A DNA stretch of 64,000 bases from Aurantimonas marianensis (GCF_024195285.1 NZ_JALHBS010000016.1:1-64000), one strand, 5' to 3'; counted from the first letter of the stretch, positions 8,850-19,378 are shown. Notes: generated by a model from the sequence alone, not told the origin. Numbers and translations: made by a program.

Positions 8850-9169
8850 CGAGGTCCTTTCGTTGCCGCGCTGTTGGCCGGGACTGGCGAAATCTGTTGG
8901 CAGGTTCCATGTTCGATGCTGTCGGGTGGCGATCGCTCGCTTGCTGGTGACGCGGGAAACCAGCTGGCGTAAGGGTCACCGTAACCGTCACGGCAGCTTT
9001 TTGTCGCCTCGGGCGTGCCATTCGCCAATGACGATGCTATAGAGGACGCCGCTGATCGGGCGTGTGATGAATGTCGACGTACGGTTTTCCCTCAAGGTGG
9101 GGAAATCCGGCCGTCGCTGGCGTTTTTTCATGGCCCGTCCGGAGTCGTCAATAACAGGAGAGAACGACC
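8850..9169. other. Divergent spacer between hydrolase and infC; holds the infC leader
   Basis: No gene is supported here. It contains an extended -10-like element TGCTATAGA (9035-9043) and the structured infC leader described separately. No convincing -35 element for infC was found at 17 bp. Confidence 0.5.
9086..9128 (+). promoter_or_regulatory. infC: Candidate attenuator in the infC leader
   Basis: Two adjacent hairpins precede infC. TTTCCC (9086-9091) pairs with GGGAAA (9100-9105). CCGGC (9107-9111) pairs with GCTGG (9116-9120, one G-T pair) and is followed after CG by six Ts (9123-9128). The second resembles a weak intrinsic terminator 42 nt before the infC start. Function is inferred only from shape. 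Confidence 0.35.
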
Positions 9170-9709
9170 ATTCGCAGACCATTTCGTGCACCGCCGACCC
9201 AGAAAGAGGGGCCGCGCTCCAACAAGGAGATTCGCGTTCCGCAGGTTCAGTTGATTGATGCCGAGGGAACGAACCTCGGACCTGTGGCGACACAGGATGC
9301 TTTGACGATGGCCGAGGACGCGGGATTGGACCTCGTCGAGATCGTGCCGACCGCCAATCCGCCGGTCTGCAAGATCCTCGACCTTGGCAAGCTCAAATAC
9401 GAAAGCCAGAAGAAGGCCGCTGAGACGCGACGGCGTCAGAAGACCATCGAGGTCAAGGAAATCAAGATGCGGCCGAACATCGATGAGCACGACTACGAGA
9501 CCAAGATGAAGTCGGTTCGCCGCTTCTTCGATGACGGCGACAAGGTCAAGGTCACGTTGCGGTTCCGTGGGCGTGAGATGGCCCATCAGGAGCTCGGCAT
9601 GCGGCTGCTCAACCGCGTTCGCGAGGAAACGGCTGAAATCTCGAAGGTCGAAGCCGAGCCGAAGCTGGAAGGCCGCCAGATGATGATGGTTCTGGCGCCG
9701 CGAGGCTGA
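9170..9709 (+). CDS. infC: Translation initiation factor IF-3 with ATT start codon
   Basis: IF-3 (179 residues) keeps 30S subunits free and proofreads the start codon. The best start is ATT at 9170: AGGAG (9156-9160) lies 9 nt upstream and the resulting N-terminus, [20 protein letters not shown], is the conserved alphaproteobacterial IF-3 start. The first ATG/GTG/TTG-type starts lie about 27 codons later and would delete part of the N-domain. IF-3 N-domain ([12 protein letters not shown]) and C-domain ([17 protein letters not shown]) are complete. In E. coli the rare AUU start lets IF-3 repress its own translation; the same is inferred here. Confidence 0.95.
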   Translation: MRRPFRAPPTQKEGPRSNKEIRVPQVQLIDAEGTNLGPVATQDALTMAEDAGLDLVEIVPTANPPVCKILDLGKLKYESQKKAAETRRRQKTIEVKEIKMRPNIDEHDYETKMKSVRRFFDDGDKVKVTLRFRGREMAHQELGMRLLNRVREETAEISKVEAEPKLEGRQMMMVLAPRG

Positions 9710-9851
9710 ACGGCTTATACGGGCCCGCGGCCTGGCCTTGTTGCGGCGGGGAATACAAGACCCTGCCGTCGCTCGCCTGACCGGCGGACGGACCGGGCCC
9801 TCCGCGTTGTCCTGACGCGTCGAATGGCGACGCCCTTTCGTCTCGGCGGGT

Positions 9852-10796
9852 CTATCGATTGGCCGCCGTGGCGCGAGGCGCGTTCGCGTCGCCATTTGCC
9901 TCGCAAGCCCCGATGATCGCCACGAGGGTTCCCTCGGCGGTCCCGGCCAAAGCGCTGAAACGTCTGCGCCCGGTCCCGCACCCCACGGCGCGAAGCGTGA
10001 CCGGCAGCGGAGCGCTGCAACGAACCCCCTTGAGGGCGACGGTCTCCACATCGCTTTCGCCATAGACGATGCGGCCCGCCGCCAGGCGCAGACGCTCATT
10101 GTCGTTATTGACGGCCGCTCGCAAGGAGCCGCGGCACCCCAGCGGAGCAAAGAACCGGCGGGTGGTGACGATTTCCTCCGCCGCCATGTTGACGGCCAGA
10201 GGCCGCAAGCCGGCCGACAGCAGGACCACGCCGACGGACAGTTCGTCCCAGCTCGACTCGATGGTTGCCCGGTCGGGCTGCTCGGTCGTGCCGAGGCGGT
10301 GGGAGACGAGAAACGACCGCCGCAGATCCGGAGCCAGACGGCGCAGGAGCGTGGCGATCGCCGCGTCGTATCGCTCGCCGAGCGGGAGCGGAACCTGAAC
10401 CGACAGAACCCAGAGGCGGGAGTCGCGCCGATCGAGCACGATCCCCGCCCCGCCCCCCGCCCCGTCATCGGCGCTCTCCGCCTCTCGTCGCCGGGAAGAA
10501 GGCAGGCCGGCCTCCGGCAACTCACGCATCCTGAAGATCGTGCCGACCGAAAGGAAATCGAGGCCTTGGGCATCCCACCGCGCGCCGATGATCCGGCGCA
10601 ACCCCGAATTGCCGGCGGCGGTGAGTTGCCCGCTATCCGCCGCGCCGGTCCCGACGCGCTCCAGCACCGCCGAGGCGCCCGGAAAAAGTCGCTCCAGCGA
10701 GGTCAGAACCGCGGCCCAGTGAGAGGGGCAAACCGAGGCCAGGGCGGTCTTCTCCCGGACATCGCCGAGTTGCCCCGGAAATTGAATGAGCGCCAT
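9852..10796 (-). CDS. Unrecognised protein, sensor-like, without a visible output domain
   Basis: A 314-residue soluble protein of unknown family. The N-terminus (MALIQFPGQLGD) is followed by a segment predicted to be a small alpha/beta sensor-like domain, and the C-terminal third (VGVVLLSAGLRPLAVNMAAEEIVTTRRFF) resembles the PAS-like part of LuxR-type regulators in which a helix-turn-helix normally follows. Here the frame stops at 9852 and no helix-turn-helix is seen. ATG at 10796 has AAGGA upstream; an in-frame ATG at 10934 with GGAGGA would add 46 poorly structured residues. It separates infC from rpmI on the opposite strand. The resemblance is weak. Confidence 0.6.
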   Translation of the reverse strand: MALIQFPGQLGDVREKTALASVCPSHWAAVLTSLERLFPGASAVLERVGTGAADSGQLTAAGNSGLRRIIGARWDAQGLDFLSVGTIFRMRELPEAGLPSSRRREAESADDGAGGGAGIVLDRRDSRLWVLSVQVPLPLGERYDAAIATLLRRLAPDLRRSFLVSHRLGTTEQPDRATIESSWDELSVGVVLLSAGLRPLAVNMAAEEIVTTRRFFAPLGCRGSLRAAVNNDNERLRLAAGRIVYGESDVETVALKGVRCSAPLPVTLRAVGCGTGRRRFSALAGTAEGTLVAIIGACEANGDANAPRATAANR

Positions 10797-11134
10797 TGCT
10801 GTCCATTCCTTGCCCCACCGGCATCTTTTCATCGAGTGTGTTGGATGGCAAGGGGACCAATTCCGCGTTGCAGACGGCGCCGCGAAGCGAGGGACGCGGC
10901 GGGGGTGCTCGGAGCCGGCCAGGGCGCGGGTCATCGTCGCTCCTCCGGGAGGCGCGCGTGGGCTCTTGCGTCCGCTGGCGAGGCGCCGTATAAGCCCGTC
11001 GTCCAAGCGAACCGACCGGCAGGGCATGCCGTGGCGGTTCTCAATGCTGTCGCGACAATTCCGAATGAGACCGGAGCGGAGCCGGCCGGAAACGGTGGCC
11101 CGTCGTGTCGCGATCCTCACGTTAGGAGAGCAAA
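10797..11134. other. Spacer between the sensor-like gene and rpmI; promoter and rpmI leader
   Basis: This divergent 338-bp spacer carries the rpmI promoter and a leader of about 134 nt. In the leader GAACCG and CGGTTC flank GGCA/TGCC between about 11008 and 11042, giving a possible stem. No additional gene is supported, apart from the alternative upstream start (10934) of the minus-strand gene. Confidence 0.5.
10966..10994 (+). promoter_or_regulatory. Predicted sigma70 promoter of rpmI-rplT
   Basis: TTGCGT (10966-10971) and TATAAG (10989-10994) are spaced by exactly 17 bp. It gives a leader of about 134 nt to rpmI, long enough for ribosomal-protein autoregulation, although no known L20-type leader could be recognised. 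Confidence 0.6.
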
Positions 11135-11335
11135 ATGCCCAAGATGAAGACCAAGGCGAGCGCCAAGAAGCGCTTCAAGATGACGGCCTCCGGCCGTGTG
11201 AAGGCGGGTGCCGCCGGCAAGCGCCATGGCATGATCAAACGCTCCAACGACTTCCTTCGCGACGCGCGTGGCACGATGATTTTGTCGAAGCCCGACGAGC
11301 GGATCGTCAAGATTTACATGCCCTACGACCGCTGA
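11135..11335 (+). CDS. rpmI: 50S ribosomal protein L35
   Basis: A 66-residue, very basic protein beginning [20 protein letters not shown], the universal L35 signature. TTAGGAGAGCAAA gives a strong RBS before the ATG at 11135. It is followed 38 bp later by rplT. In most bacteria infC is directly upstream; here a minus-strand gene lies between, and rpmI has its own promoter. Confidence 0.98.
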   Translation: MPKMKTKASAKKRFKMTASGRVKAGAAGKRHGMIKRSNDFLRDARGTMILSKPDERIVKIYMPYDR

Positions 11336-11373
11336 GCGGCGTCGCGCATTACTAGAATTCCAGGAGCAAGATC

Positions 11374-11793
11374 ATGGCGAGAGTGAAACGGGGCGTTACG
11401 TCCCATGCCAAGCACAAGAAGGTTCTGAAGCAGGCGAAGGGCTTTTACGGCCGCCGCAAGAACACCATCCGCGCCGCCAAGGCCGCCGTCGACCGGTCGA
11501 AGCAGTACGCCACGCGCGATCGCCGCGTGAAGAAGCGTAATTTCCGCGCTTTGTGGATCCAGCGCATCAATGCCGCCGTCCGCGAGCATGGCCTGACCTA
11601 TGGCCGCTTCATCGACGGTCTGGGCAAGGCCGGGATCGAGGTCGATCGCAAGGTTCTGTCCGATATCGCGATCCACGAGCCGGAAGCCTTCGCGGTGCTG
11701 TGCGAGCAGGCCAAATCGGCGCTGGCCTATCTCAAGGACAGCGAGTTCGACGGTGCCTATGAGCGTGCCGTCGGCGAGAAGCGCGCGGCCTGA
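11374..11793 (+). CDS. rplT: 50S ribosomal protein L20
   Basis: A 139-residue protein with the L20 signature [19 protein letters not shown] and [16 protein letters not shown]20 binds 23S rRNA early in 50S assembly and in several bacteria represses its own operon. CCAGGAGCAAGATC gives the RBS. The C-terminus is extended by a few residues (GEKRAA), usual in Alphaproteobacteria. A strong terminator follows. Confidence 0.98.
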   Translation: MARVKRGVTSHAKHKKVLKQAKGFYGRRKNTIRAAKAAVDRSKQYATRDRRVKKRNFRALWIQRINAAVREHGLTYGRFIDGLGKAGIEVDRKVLSDIAIHEPEAFAVLCEQAKSALAYLKDSEFDGAYERAVGEKRAA

Positions 11794-11814
11794 GCCACGC
11801 CGCCCATGACGCCA

Positions 11815-11853
11815 GGAAGGCCCGCGCCGCAACGCCGCGCGGGCCTTCCGCGT
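11815..11853 (+). terminator. Rho-independent terminator after rplT
   Basis: A perfect 13-bp stem, GGAAGGCCCGCGC (11815-11827) with GCGCGGGCCTTCC (11837-11849), has a 9-nt loop and is followed by GCGTTT. It is just after rplT, so pheS probably has its own promoter or relies on read-through. Confidence 0.75.
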
Positions 11854-11942
11854 TTCGAGAGCGCGGCGTGGCGGCTTCCCTCGGCGCGCCGCAAGCGCTA
11901 ATCAGGCCGCAAGGCCCGGCGCGGCAAAGTATGGAGTGACAG

Positions 11943-13002
<1,060 letters not shown>

Positions 13003-13073
13003 CCTGACCGACGGAGTAAAAATCCGCCAGCTCTCCGACGAAAAATTCCTTCCACTTACGATCGGATTCCGCC

Positions 13074-13484
13074 ATGTCCCCGCGCATGATCGTCCTCGAA
13101 ACCATTGCCGTCGTTGCCGGCGCGATTATCGGCCTCCTCGTCGTCGATTTCTTCCACTGGCTGTTCGCCGACGGTGCCTTCTTCGCGCTGGTGTCGTCGC
13201 TCGGCCGCATTGTCGTGGCGCTGGTGACGGTCGGCCTGTTCGCCTTCTACTATCGCTCGATGCCGCCGACGGCCGCCGCGCTCGCCTCCTTCTTTACCGG
13301 CGTCGGCCTGCCGGCGATCCTCGACAAATTCGGCTTCGACTCCCCGCTCTCCTGGGGAACGCTGCTGTTCCTCTATGCGATCTTCGCCGTCGTCGCGCTG
13401 TTCACCTATCGCTTCGTCCACGCCAACGCCGCCGTGCGCCGGGTGACCGGCGAGATTGCCCCCGGCGACGGCCCGAACCCGTAG
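13074..13484 (+). CDS. Small integral membrane protein of unknown function
   Basis: A 136-residue protein with about four hydrophobic segments (near residues 7-26, 35-60, 65-83 and 93-113) and a short polar tail. It contains no recognised catalytic motif. It lies between pheS and pheT on the same strand, and a small membrane protein in this place is seen in some relatives as far as I recall. No strong RBS is visible (ATTCCGCC precedes the ATG). The hydrophobic periodicity and codon pattern support a real gene. Confidence 0.7.
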   Translation: MSPRMIVLETIAVVAGAIIGLLVVDFFHWLFADGAFFALVSSLGRIVVALVTVGLFAFYYRSMPPTAAALASFFTGVGLPAILDKFGFDSPLSWGTLLFLYAIFAVVALFTYRFVHANAAVRRVTGEIAPGDGPNP

Positions 13485-13664
13485 AACGGGCACTGCCGGT
13501 GATCTTCCGCCGGCGGCCTTTGCGTTGACGCGGACCGGGTTCGCGTCTTACGCAGCGGGGCCGGGCCCGGCGCGAGACCCGCGCCGGTCGCAGGGTCCGT
13601 TCTTCGACATATCCATCCTTTGCGCCGCAAGGCCGGCTCGCAACTCAACCGACGATCGCTTCCC

Positions 13665-16079
13665 ATGAAATTCACGCTCTCCTGGCTCAAGGACCATCTC
13701 GAGACCGACGCGTCGCTCGCCGAGATCTGCGAACGCCTGACCATGATCGGGCTCGAGGTGGAGGCCGTCGATGACCGCGCGGTGTTTCAGCCGTTCACCA
13801 TCGCGCGGGTGCTCTCCGCCGAAAAGCATCCCGACGCCAACAAGCTGAAGGTGCTGAGCGTCGAGGCGGGGCCGGAGATCAACGGCGGCAAGCCGCTGCA
13901 GATCGTCTGCGGCGCGCCGAACGCCCGCGCCGGGCTGGTCGGCGTCCTGGCCGTCCCCGGCACCTATGTGCCCGGCATCGATACGACGCTGTCGGTCGGG
14001 AGGATTCGCGGCGTCGAATCCCACGGCATGATGTGTTCGGAGCGCGAACTGGAACTCTCCGACAGCCATGACGGGATCATCGATCTGGCCGATGACGCGC
14101 CGGTCGGTACGAAATTCGCCGATTACGCCGATCTGGCCGATCCGGTCATCGAGATCAATCTGACGCCGAATCGCCCGGACGCGACCGGCGTTGCCGGCAT
14201 CGCTCGCGATCTCGCCGCTTCCGGCCTCGGTACGCTCAAGACCAGGGCGCCGGAGCACATCGAAGGGGACGGCGACTGCCCGGTCGCCGTCCGGGTCGAC
14301 AGCGCCACCTGCACCGGCTTCGCTTTGCGTCAGGTGTCCGGGCTCGCCAACGGCGCCTCGCCTGAGTGGATGCAAAAGCGCCTCAGGGCGATCGGCCTTC
14401 GCCCGATCAACGCCCTCGTCGACATCACCAACTACGTCACCTTCGATCGCGGCCGGCCGCTGCACGTCTTCGACGCCGCCAGGGTGGCGGGCGATCTCGC
14501 CGTCCGCGACGCCAGGGCCGGAGAAGAGGTGCTGGCGCTGGATGGACGCACCTATACGCTCGCCGAGGGCATGTGCGTCATCGCCGACGACAACGGCGTG
14601 GAATCGATCGCCGGCATCATCGGCGGCGAGCAGTCCGGCTGCGACGAGATGACGACGGACGTTCTCATCGAATCGGCGCTCTGGGAGCCGAAGGATATCG
14701 CCCGCACGGGCAGGGATCTCGGCATTATCACAGATGCCCGCTACCGCTTCGAGCGTGGCGTCGACCCGGCCTTCATGGAGCCGGGGCTGGACCTGGCGAC
14801 GCGGCTGGTGCTCGACATTTGCGGCGGCACGCCCTCGCGGCGCATCGTCGTCGCGGAAGCGACGCGTGAGCCGCGGTCGATCCCACTGCCCTTCGGCGAG
14901 GTCGAGCGGCTGACCGGGCTGACCGTGACACCGGACGAGCAGGCGGCCATCCTGAAGCGGCTCGGCTTCGGTGTGTCGAGCCAGGGCGCGTCGGCGAGCG
15001 TGACGGTTCCGAGCTGGCGCCCCGACGTCGACGGCAAGGCCGATCTCGTCGAGGAGATCATGCGCCTCACTGGCGTCGAGACGATTGAGCCCCAACCGCT
15101 CCCGGCCGCCGCTTCGGTCAACACCCGCATTCTGACCGTGCCGCAGATCCGCGACCGCGCCGCCCGCCGGGCCCTGGCCACGCGCGGTATGGTCGAGGCC
15201 GTGAACTACAGCTTCATTCCCGAAAAACACGCCCTGGCTTTTGGCGGCGGCGCCGAGGCGTTGAAGCTGGAGAACCCGATCTCCGCCGACATGTCCGACA
15301 TGCGGCCCTCGCTGCTGCCGGGCCTCATCGCCGCCGCAAGCCGCAACGCCGCGCGCGGTCATGGCGACACGGCCCTGTTCGAGGTGGCTGCGGTCTACGC
15401 CTCCGACGATCCGGATGGCCAGAAGCGCGTCGCCGGCGGCGTGCGGCGCGGTACGGCGGTTTCGACCGGCGCGGGCCGATCCTGGGAGGCAAACGCTCCG
15501 GCCGTGTCCGTCTTCGAGGCCAAGGCCGACGCCATCGCCGCGCTGGAAGCGGCTGGCGCGCCCGTCGACCGCTTGATGATCGAGGCGCCGGCGAGCGACT
15601 GGTACCATCCCGGCCGGTCGGGGCGCATCAAGCTCGGCCCGAAGGTGGTTCTCGCCGAGTTCGGCGAGTTTCATCCCCGGACCTTGAGGCAGCTCGATGC
15701 CGGCGGCGCGTTCTGCGGCTTCGAGGTGTTCCTCGACGCCATCCCCGAGCCCAAGCGCAAGACCACCCGCACCAAGCCGGTGCTGACCCTGTCGCCGTTC
15801 CAGCCGGTGCGCCGCGACTTCGCCTTCGTCGTCGATGCCGGCGTGGAGGCGCTGAAGCTCGTGCGCGCCGCCGAGGGCGCCGACAGGAAGCTGGTCGGCG
15901 AGGTGCGCGTCTTCGATGTCTTTTCCGGCGCGGCGCTCGGCGAAGGCAAGAAGTCCGTCGCCATCGAGGTGACGCTCAATCCGGCCGACCGGACGTTGAC
16001 CGACGAAGACTTGGAAGCGGTTTCGGCGAAGATCGTCGCGCAGGTCGAAAAGGCGAGCGGCGGCGCTCTGCGCGGCTGA
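13665..16079 (+). CDS. pheT: Phenylalanine-tRNA ligase beta subunit
   Basis: PheT (804 residues) forms the alpha2-beta2 synthetase with PheS and edits Tyr-tRNA-Phe. The start [18 protein letters not shown] at 13665 is the family N-terminus. An EMAP/tRNA-binding OB domain follows ([16 protein letters not shown]), then the B3/B4 editing domain ([26 protein letters not shown]), B5 ([18 protein letters not shown]) and the C-terminal anticodon-binding FDX domain ([18 protein letters not shown]). The gene is intact, in contrast to pheS, which argues that the locus is still under selection. Confidence 0.97.
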   Translation: MKFTLSWLKDHLETDASLAEICERLTMIGLEVEAVDDRAVFQPFTIARVLSAEKHPDANKLKVLSVEAGPEINGGKPLQIVCGAPNARAGLVGVLAVPGTYVPGIDTTLSVGRIRGVESHGMMCSERELELSDSHDGIIDLADDAPVGTKFADYADLADPVIEINLTPNRPDATGVAGIARDLAASGLGTLKTRAPEHIEGDGDCPVAVRVDSATCTGFALRQVSGLANGASPEWMQKRLRAIGLRPINALVDITNYVTFDRGRPLHVFDAARVAGDLAVRDARAGEEVLALDGRTYTLAEGMCVIADDNGVESIAGIIGGEQSGCDEMTTDVLIESALWEPKDIARTGRDLGIITDARYRFERGVDPAFMEPGLDLATRLVLDICGGTPSRRIVVAEATREPRSIPLPFGEVERLTGLTVTPDEQAAILKRLGFGVSSQGASASVTVPSWRPDVDGKADLVEEIMRLTGVETIEPQPLPAAASVNTRILTVPQIRDRAARRALATRGMVEAVNYSFIPEKHALAFGGGAEALKLENPISADMSDMRPSLLPGLIAAASRNAARGHGDTALFEVAAVYASDDPDGQKRVAGGVRRGTAVSTGAGRSWEANAPAVSVFEAKADAIAALEAAGAPVDRLMIEAPASDWYHPGRSGRIKLGPKVVLAEFGEFHPRTLRQLDAGGAFCGFEVFLDAIPEPKRKTTRTKPVLTLSPFQPVRRDFAFVVDAGVEALKLVRAAEGADRKLVGEVRVFDVFSGAALGEGKKSVAIEVTLNPADRTLTDEDLEAVSAKIVAQVEKASGGALRG

Positions 16080-16126
16080 CGCGCTCCCACGGCGACCAGG
16101 CATCGGCCGGGGATGGCGTTCCGCGT

Positions 16127-17659
16127 TCATGCCGCCGCCGCCAGCCGCTCCCCGGCGACGCGATAGGAGATCGCCTCGGCGAGATGAATGCGGCGCACGG
16201 TCGCGTCCTGGTCGAGATCGGCGAGCGTGCGCGCGACCTTCAGGATACGGTGATAGGCGCGGGCCGAGAATTTCATCTGCTCGGCCGCGTCCCGCAAAAG
16301 CCTCAGCCCCTCCGCGTCGGGCTCGGCGATCGTCTCGATCAGCGAAGCCGTGCAATGGGCGTTGACCGTGGAACCCGGCAGCCCCGCAGCCTCGTAACGC
16401 TCCATCTGGAGCGCGCGGGCCGCCGCTACCCGCGCCTTGACGGTGTCGGAGGTTTCCGCCGGTTGCGGACGGATCATGTCGGCGGCGGTGACCGCCGGCA
16501 CATCGACGCGCAGGTCGATCCGGTCCATCAGCGGGCCGGAAATCCGCGCCTGATAATCGGCCGCGCAGCGGGCTCCGCGCGCGCAGGACCGGCCGGGCTC
16601 GCCGGCCATGCCGCAACGACAGGGATTCATCGCCGCGACCAGCTGCATCTTGGCCGGATAGGTGACGCGATGGTTGGCGCGCGCGATGACGCATTCGCCC
16701 GCCTCGAGGGGCTGGCGCAGCGAGTCGAGGACCACGGGCGTGAATTCCGGGAACTCGTCGAGGAAGAGGACGCCGCGATGGGCGAGCGACACCTCGCCGG
16801 GACGGGCGCGCAAACCGCCGCCGACCATCGCGGCCATGGAAGCGGAATGATGCGGCGCGCGGAACGGACGGCGGTCGGAGAGCTTGCCGCCGGAAAGCTC
16901 CCCGGCGATCGAGGCGATCATCGAGACTTCGAGCAGTTCCTTGGCGGTCAGCGCCGGCAGGATCGAGGGCAGCCGCTGGGCCAGCATCGACTTGCCGGAG
17001 CCGGGCGGCCCGACCATCAGGAGATTGTGTCCACCGGCGGCGGCGATTTCGAGCGCGCGCTTGGCGACGATCTGCCCCTTGATCTCGGCAAGGTCCGGCA
17101 GATTGGCCGGCGCGGCCCGGACCGCCGGTTCCGGCCGCGCGACGATCTGGGTGCCGCGAAAATGATTGGCGATCTGGATCAGGCTGCGGGCGGCAATGAT
17201 ATCCATGTCGCCGCTGGCCCAAGCAGCCTCCGCGCCGCAATCGGCCGGGCAGATCAGCCCGAGACCGATGGCGTTGGCGCCGATCGCGGCTGGCAGCGCT
17301 CCGGCCACGGCCGTCAGCATGCCGTCGAGCGAGAGTTCCCCCAGAACAACGAAGCCGGCGAGCGCGTCGGAAGGAATCGCGCCGAGCGCCGCCATCAGTC
17401 CGAGCGCGATCGGCAGGTCGTAATGGCTGCCCTCCTTGGGCAGATCGGCCGGGGCGAGATTGACGGTGACTTTCTTGGGCGGCATCGACAGGCCCGACGC
17501 ATGCAGCGCGGCCTGGACGCGCTCCCGGCTTTCGGCAACGGCCTTGTCGGGCAGGCCGACGATCTGGATGCCGACCTTGCCGGGGGCGACCATGACCTGA
17601 ACGTCGACGGGAACCGCTTCGATTCCCTGAAACGCGACGGTCTTGACGCGGGACACCAT
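16127..17659 (-). CDS. comM: YifB/ComM-family Mg-chelatase-like AAA+ ATPase
   Basis: A 510-residue protein of the YifB/ComM family. In naturally competent bacteria ComM is a hexameric helicase that promotes branch migration during integration of transforming DNA. It has an N-terminal Lon-protease-like ChlI domain (about 20-140), Walker A GPPGSGKS (217-224), Walker B LFLDE (298-302), a Cys cluster (CRCGMAGEPGRSC) near 345-365, and a C-terminal Mg-chelatase lid. The ATG at 17659 gives MVSRVKTVAFQGIEA, the usual N-terminus. A LexA-type site lies about 100 bp upstream. Convergent with pheT. Confidence 0.95.
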   Translation of the reverse strand: MVSRVKTVAFQGIEAVPVDVQVMVAPGKVGIQIVGLPDKAVAESRERVQAALHASGLSMPPKKVTVNLAPADLPKEGSHYDLPIALGLMAALGAIPSDALAGFVVLGELSLDGMLTAVAGALPAAIGANAIGLGLICPADCGAEAAWASGDMDIIAARSLIQIANHFRGTQIVARPEPAVRAAPANLPDLAEIKGQIVAKRALEIAAAGGHNLLMVGPPGSGKSMLAQRLPSILPALTAKELLEVSMIASIAGELSGGKLSDRRPFRAPHHSASMAAMVGGGLRARPGEVSLAHRGVLFLDEFPEFTPVVLDSLRQPLEAGECVIARANHRVTYPAKMQLVAAMNPCRCGMAGEPGRSCARGARCAADYQARISGPLMDRIDLRVDVPAVTAADMIRPQPAETSDTVKARVAAARALQMERYEAAGLPGSTVNAHCTASLIETIAEPDAEGLRLLRDAAEQMKFSARAYHRILKVARTLADLDQDATVRRIHLAEAISYRVAGERLAAAA

Positions 17660-17995
17660 GGCGTTACCCCTCGAACCGGCGGCCTGTGCCCCCGCTGCGG
17701 GAAGACGGCTGCTCTGACCAGAATGCCGCTAGGTAAGCACGATTTTTGGAATGAAACAAGAACATTGTTCGAACAAAACCGCGCCGAATCGCGTCGCGGC
17801 TTCTGGCCGGATGAAATCTTAAAGGCAAATAAATTCAGGATTGGCCATATTTTCTGTCCTCGCCTCGCCTCTTTTCCGCCTGTCGCCTTGGCGCGCCGCG
17901 CGGCCCTTGGTCCGGTGCGGTGACGCCGCTCGAAGTAGGCAATCAACGCGTACGGGAAAGCGCCTGCCGTCCATCCCGCGCCGAAAATCGGCTCG
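17660..17995. other. Spacer upstream of comM, AT-richer than its surroundings
   Basis: No gene is supported. It is notable for an AT-rich core (about 17730-17850) in otherwise GC-rich DNA and for the LexA-type site at 17760-17774. The downstream part holds the end region of the transporter gene that reads toward comM. Confidence 0.6.
17760..17774 (-). promoter_or_regulatory. LexA-type operator upstream of comM
   Basis: GAACATTGTTCGAAC on the plus strand reads GTTC-N7-GTTC on the strand of comM, the direct-repeat LexA motif of Alphaproteobacteria. It lies about 100 bp before the comM start. I could not place an unambiguous -10/-35 pair next to it. Confidence 0.65.
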
Positions 17996-19378
17996 TCACA
18001 GCGTTGCGGCAACCAGGACGGACAGCGAAAGCGCCAGCCCCGCGGCTAGGTTGAAGCCCCGGTTCCAGACCAGTCCGACGCGATGGGCGCTGGTGTGGCC
18101 GAGCCGGGCGACGATCAGCGTCGTGGCGGTGAAGGGCGAGGAAGCACCGGTGAGCGCCCAGCCCGCGGTCAGCGCGACGACGATCGCGTTCGGCGAAACG
18201 CCCATGGCGGCGGCGGAGGGAAGCAGCGGCGCAAACAGCGACACCGACAGGATCGGGTTCATGCCGATCTGGCCGAGCAGCGGGATGACCCAGACCAGCG
18301 CCACGAGGATCAGCGGGCCGGGCAGCGCGTCGAGGCCGATCGGCTGTCTGTCGAGCAACGGTTCAAGCAGCGCGCTGCCCGCCGTTCCGATGAATCCCGC
18401 CATCACCAGGAGGACAAGCTCGAACTGGTAGGACGGCACCTCTGCGAGCGCAATGTTGCGCAGGCGGGCGAGCGTGCGCCGGCTCGCGCCTTCCGGCCCC
18501 CGCGCCTGGATGAACAGCCAGGCGACGGCGATCGCCGGAACCAGCAGCATGACGACGGCGATCATTCGAAGGCCGGTCAAAAGTTCGAGGGCGGCGACGC
18601 CGCCGAACAAGAGCAGGAGCAGCGCCAGCAGCGGTTTCAGGTCCCGCCAGCCGCCGATCGGACCGGTGCGCCGAGGCGCGGGCTGTGACAGTTTCGGCTT
18701 GTACAGCGAATCCAGCACCCAGCCGACGAAGGTCACCAGAATGGCGTTGAGGATCGCGAAGCCCGCCGCGCCGCTCCAGGAGGAACCGGGGATGATCGAG
18801 GTCGTGATCGCCATGGCGAAGGCGAGCGGCGACCAAGCCAATGTGGCGACGAAGCCGCGCTGGATGGCCTGCAGCATCCGCCGGTTGCGGATCTCGCGAA
18901 TCTCGGCGTTGGCCTCGCGGCTGGCGATGCTTTCGGTGAGTCCCCCGAGCAGCGAGATGGCGCCGTAGTTGAGGATCAGGGCGAAGAGATGCCCGCCGAT
19001 CGTCAACGCCAGATAGCGCTTGCCCGGCGGCTGACTGGCCAGATACTGCCCGCAGCGCGCGATCGCCGGCGAGGTCGAGGCCGGATTGCGCAGCGAGGCG
19101 AGGGCGATGAAGAACGCCGCGATGAACGCGGCCTGTTCGAGCCCGCGCGCAACCACCTCTCGCCTGTCGGGTCGCGACAGGATGGTCGTCGCGACAAGTC
19201 CGATGCCGACGGCGACGAAGGCCTGCCGCGAGGGGCGCGCGCGGGGTGTGGCAAGCGCGAGAAACGTGAAAACGCCCACCGACCCGACCAGCGAGGCCGC
19301 CTCGCTGCCGGTCCATTCGCGCAGCAGGACCGCGGCGGCGGTGATGATCAGCACGACGCCGATGATACGGTCGATCAC
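17996..19378 (-). CDS. Polytopic membrane protein, putative transporter
   Basis: A 460-residue protein made almost entirely of hydrophobic segments (roughly 11-12 membrane helices) with a polar loop around residues 155-170 (ASREANAEIREIRNRRM). The repeated layout and hairpin-like segments resemble ion-transporter superfamily permeases, but no specific family motif was recognised. It starts at ATG 19378 with MIDRIIGVVLIITAAAVLL. It reads toward comM with a 336-bp gap and is probably not co-transcribed with it. The substrate is unknown. Confidence 0.75.
   Translation of the reverse strand: MIDRIIGVVLIITAAAVLLREWTGSEAASLVGSVGVFTFLALATPRARPSRQAFVAVGIGLVATTILSRPDRREVVARGLEQAAFIAAFFIALASLRNPASTSPAIARCGQYLASQPPGKRYLALTIGGHLFALILNYGAISLLGGLTESIASREANAEIREIRNRRMLQAIQRGFVATLAWSPLAFAMAITTSIIPGSSWSGAAGFAILNAILVTFVGWVLDSLYKPKLSQPAPRRTGPIGGWRDLKPLLALLLLLFGGVAALELLTGLRMIAVVMLLVPAIAVAWLFIQARGPEGASRRTLARLRNIALAEVPSYQFELVLLVMAGFIGTAGSALLEPLLDRQPIGLDALPGPLILVALVWVIPLLGQIGMNPILSVSLFAPLLPSAAAMGVSPNAIVVALTAGWALTGASSPFTATTLIVARLGHTSAHRVGLVWNRGFNLAAGLALSLSVLVAATL

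Noticed and set aside
13548-17240. Very long open frame on the minus strand across pheT and comM
   Set aside because: It is a shadow of pheT and comM in GC-rich DNA; its translation is Arg/Gly/Asp-rich with no domain, while both real genes are complete on their own frames.
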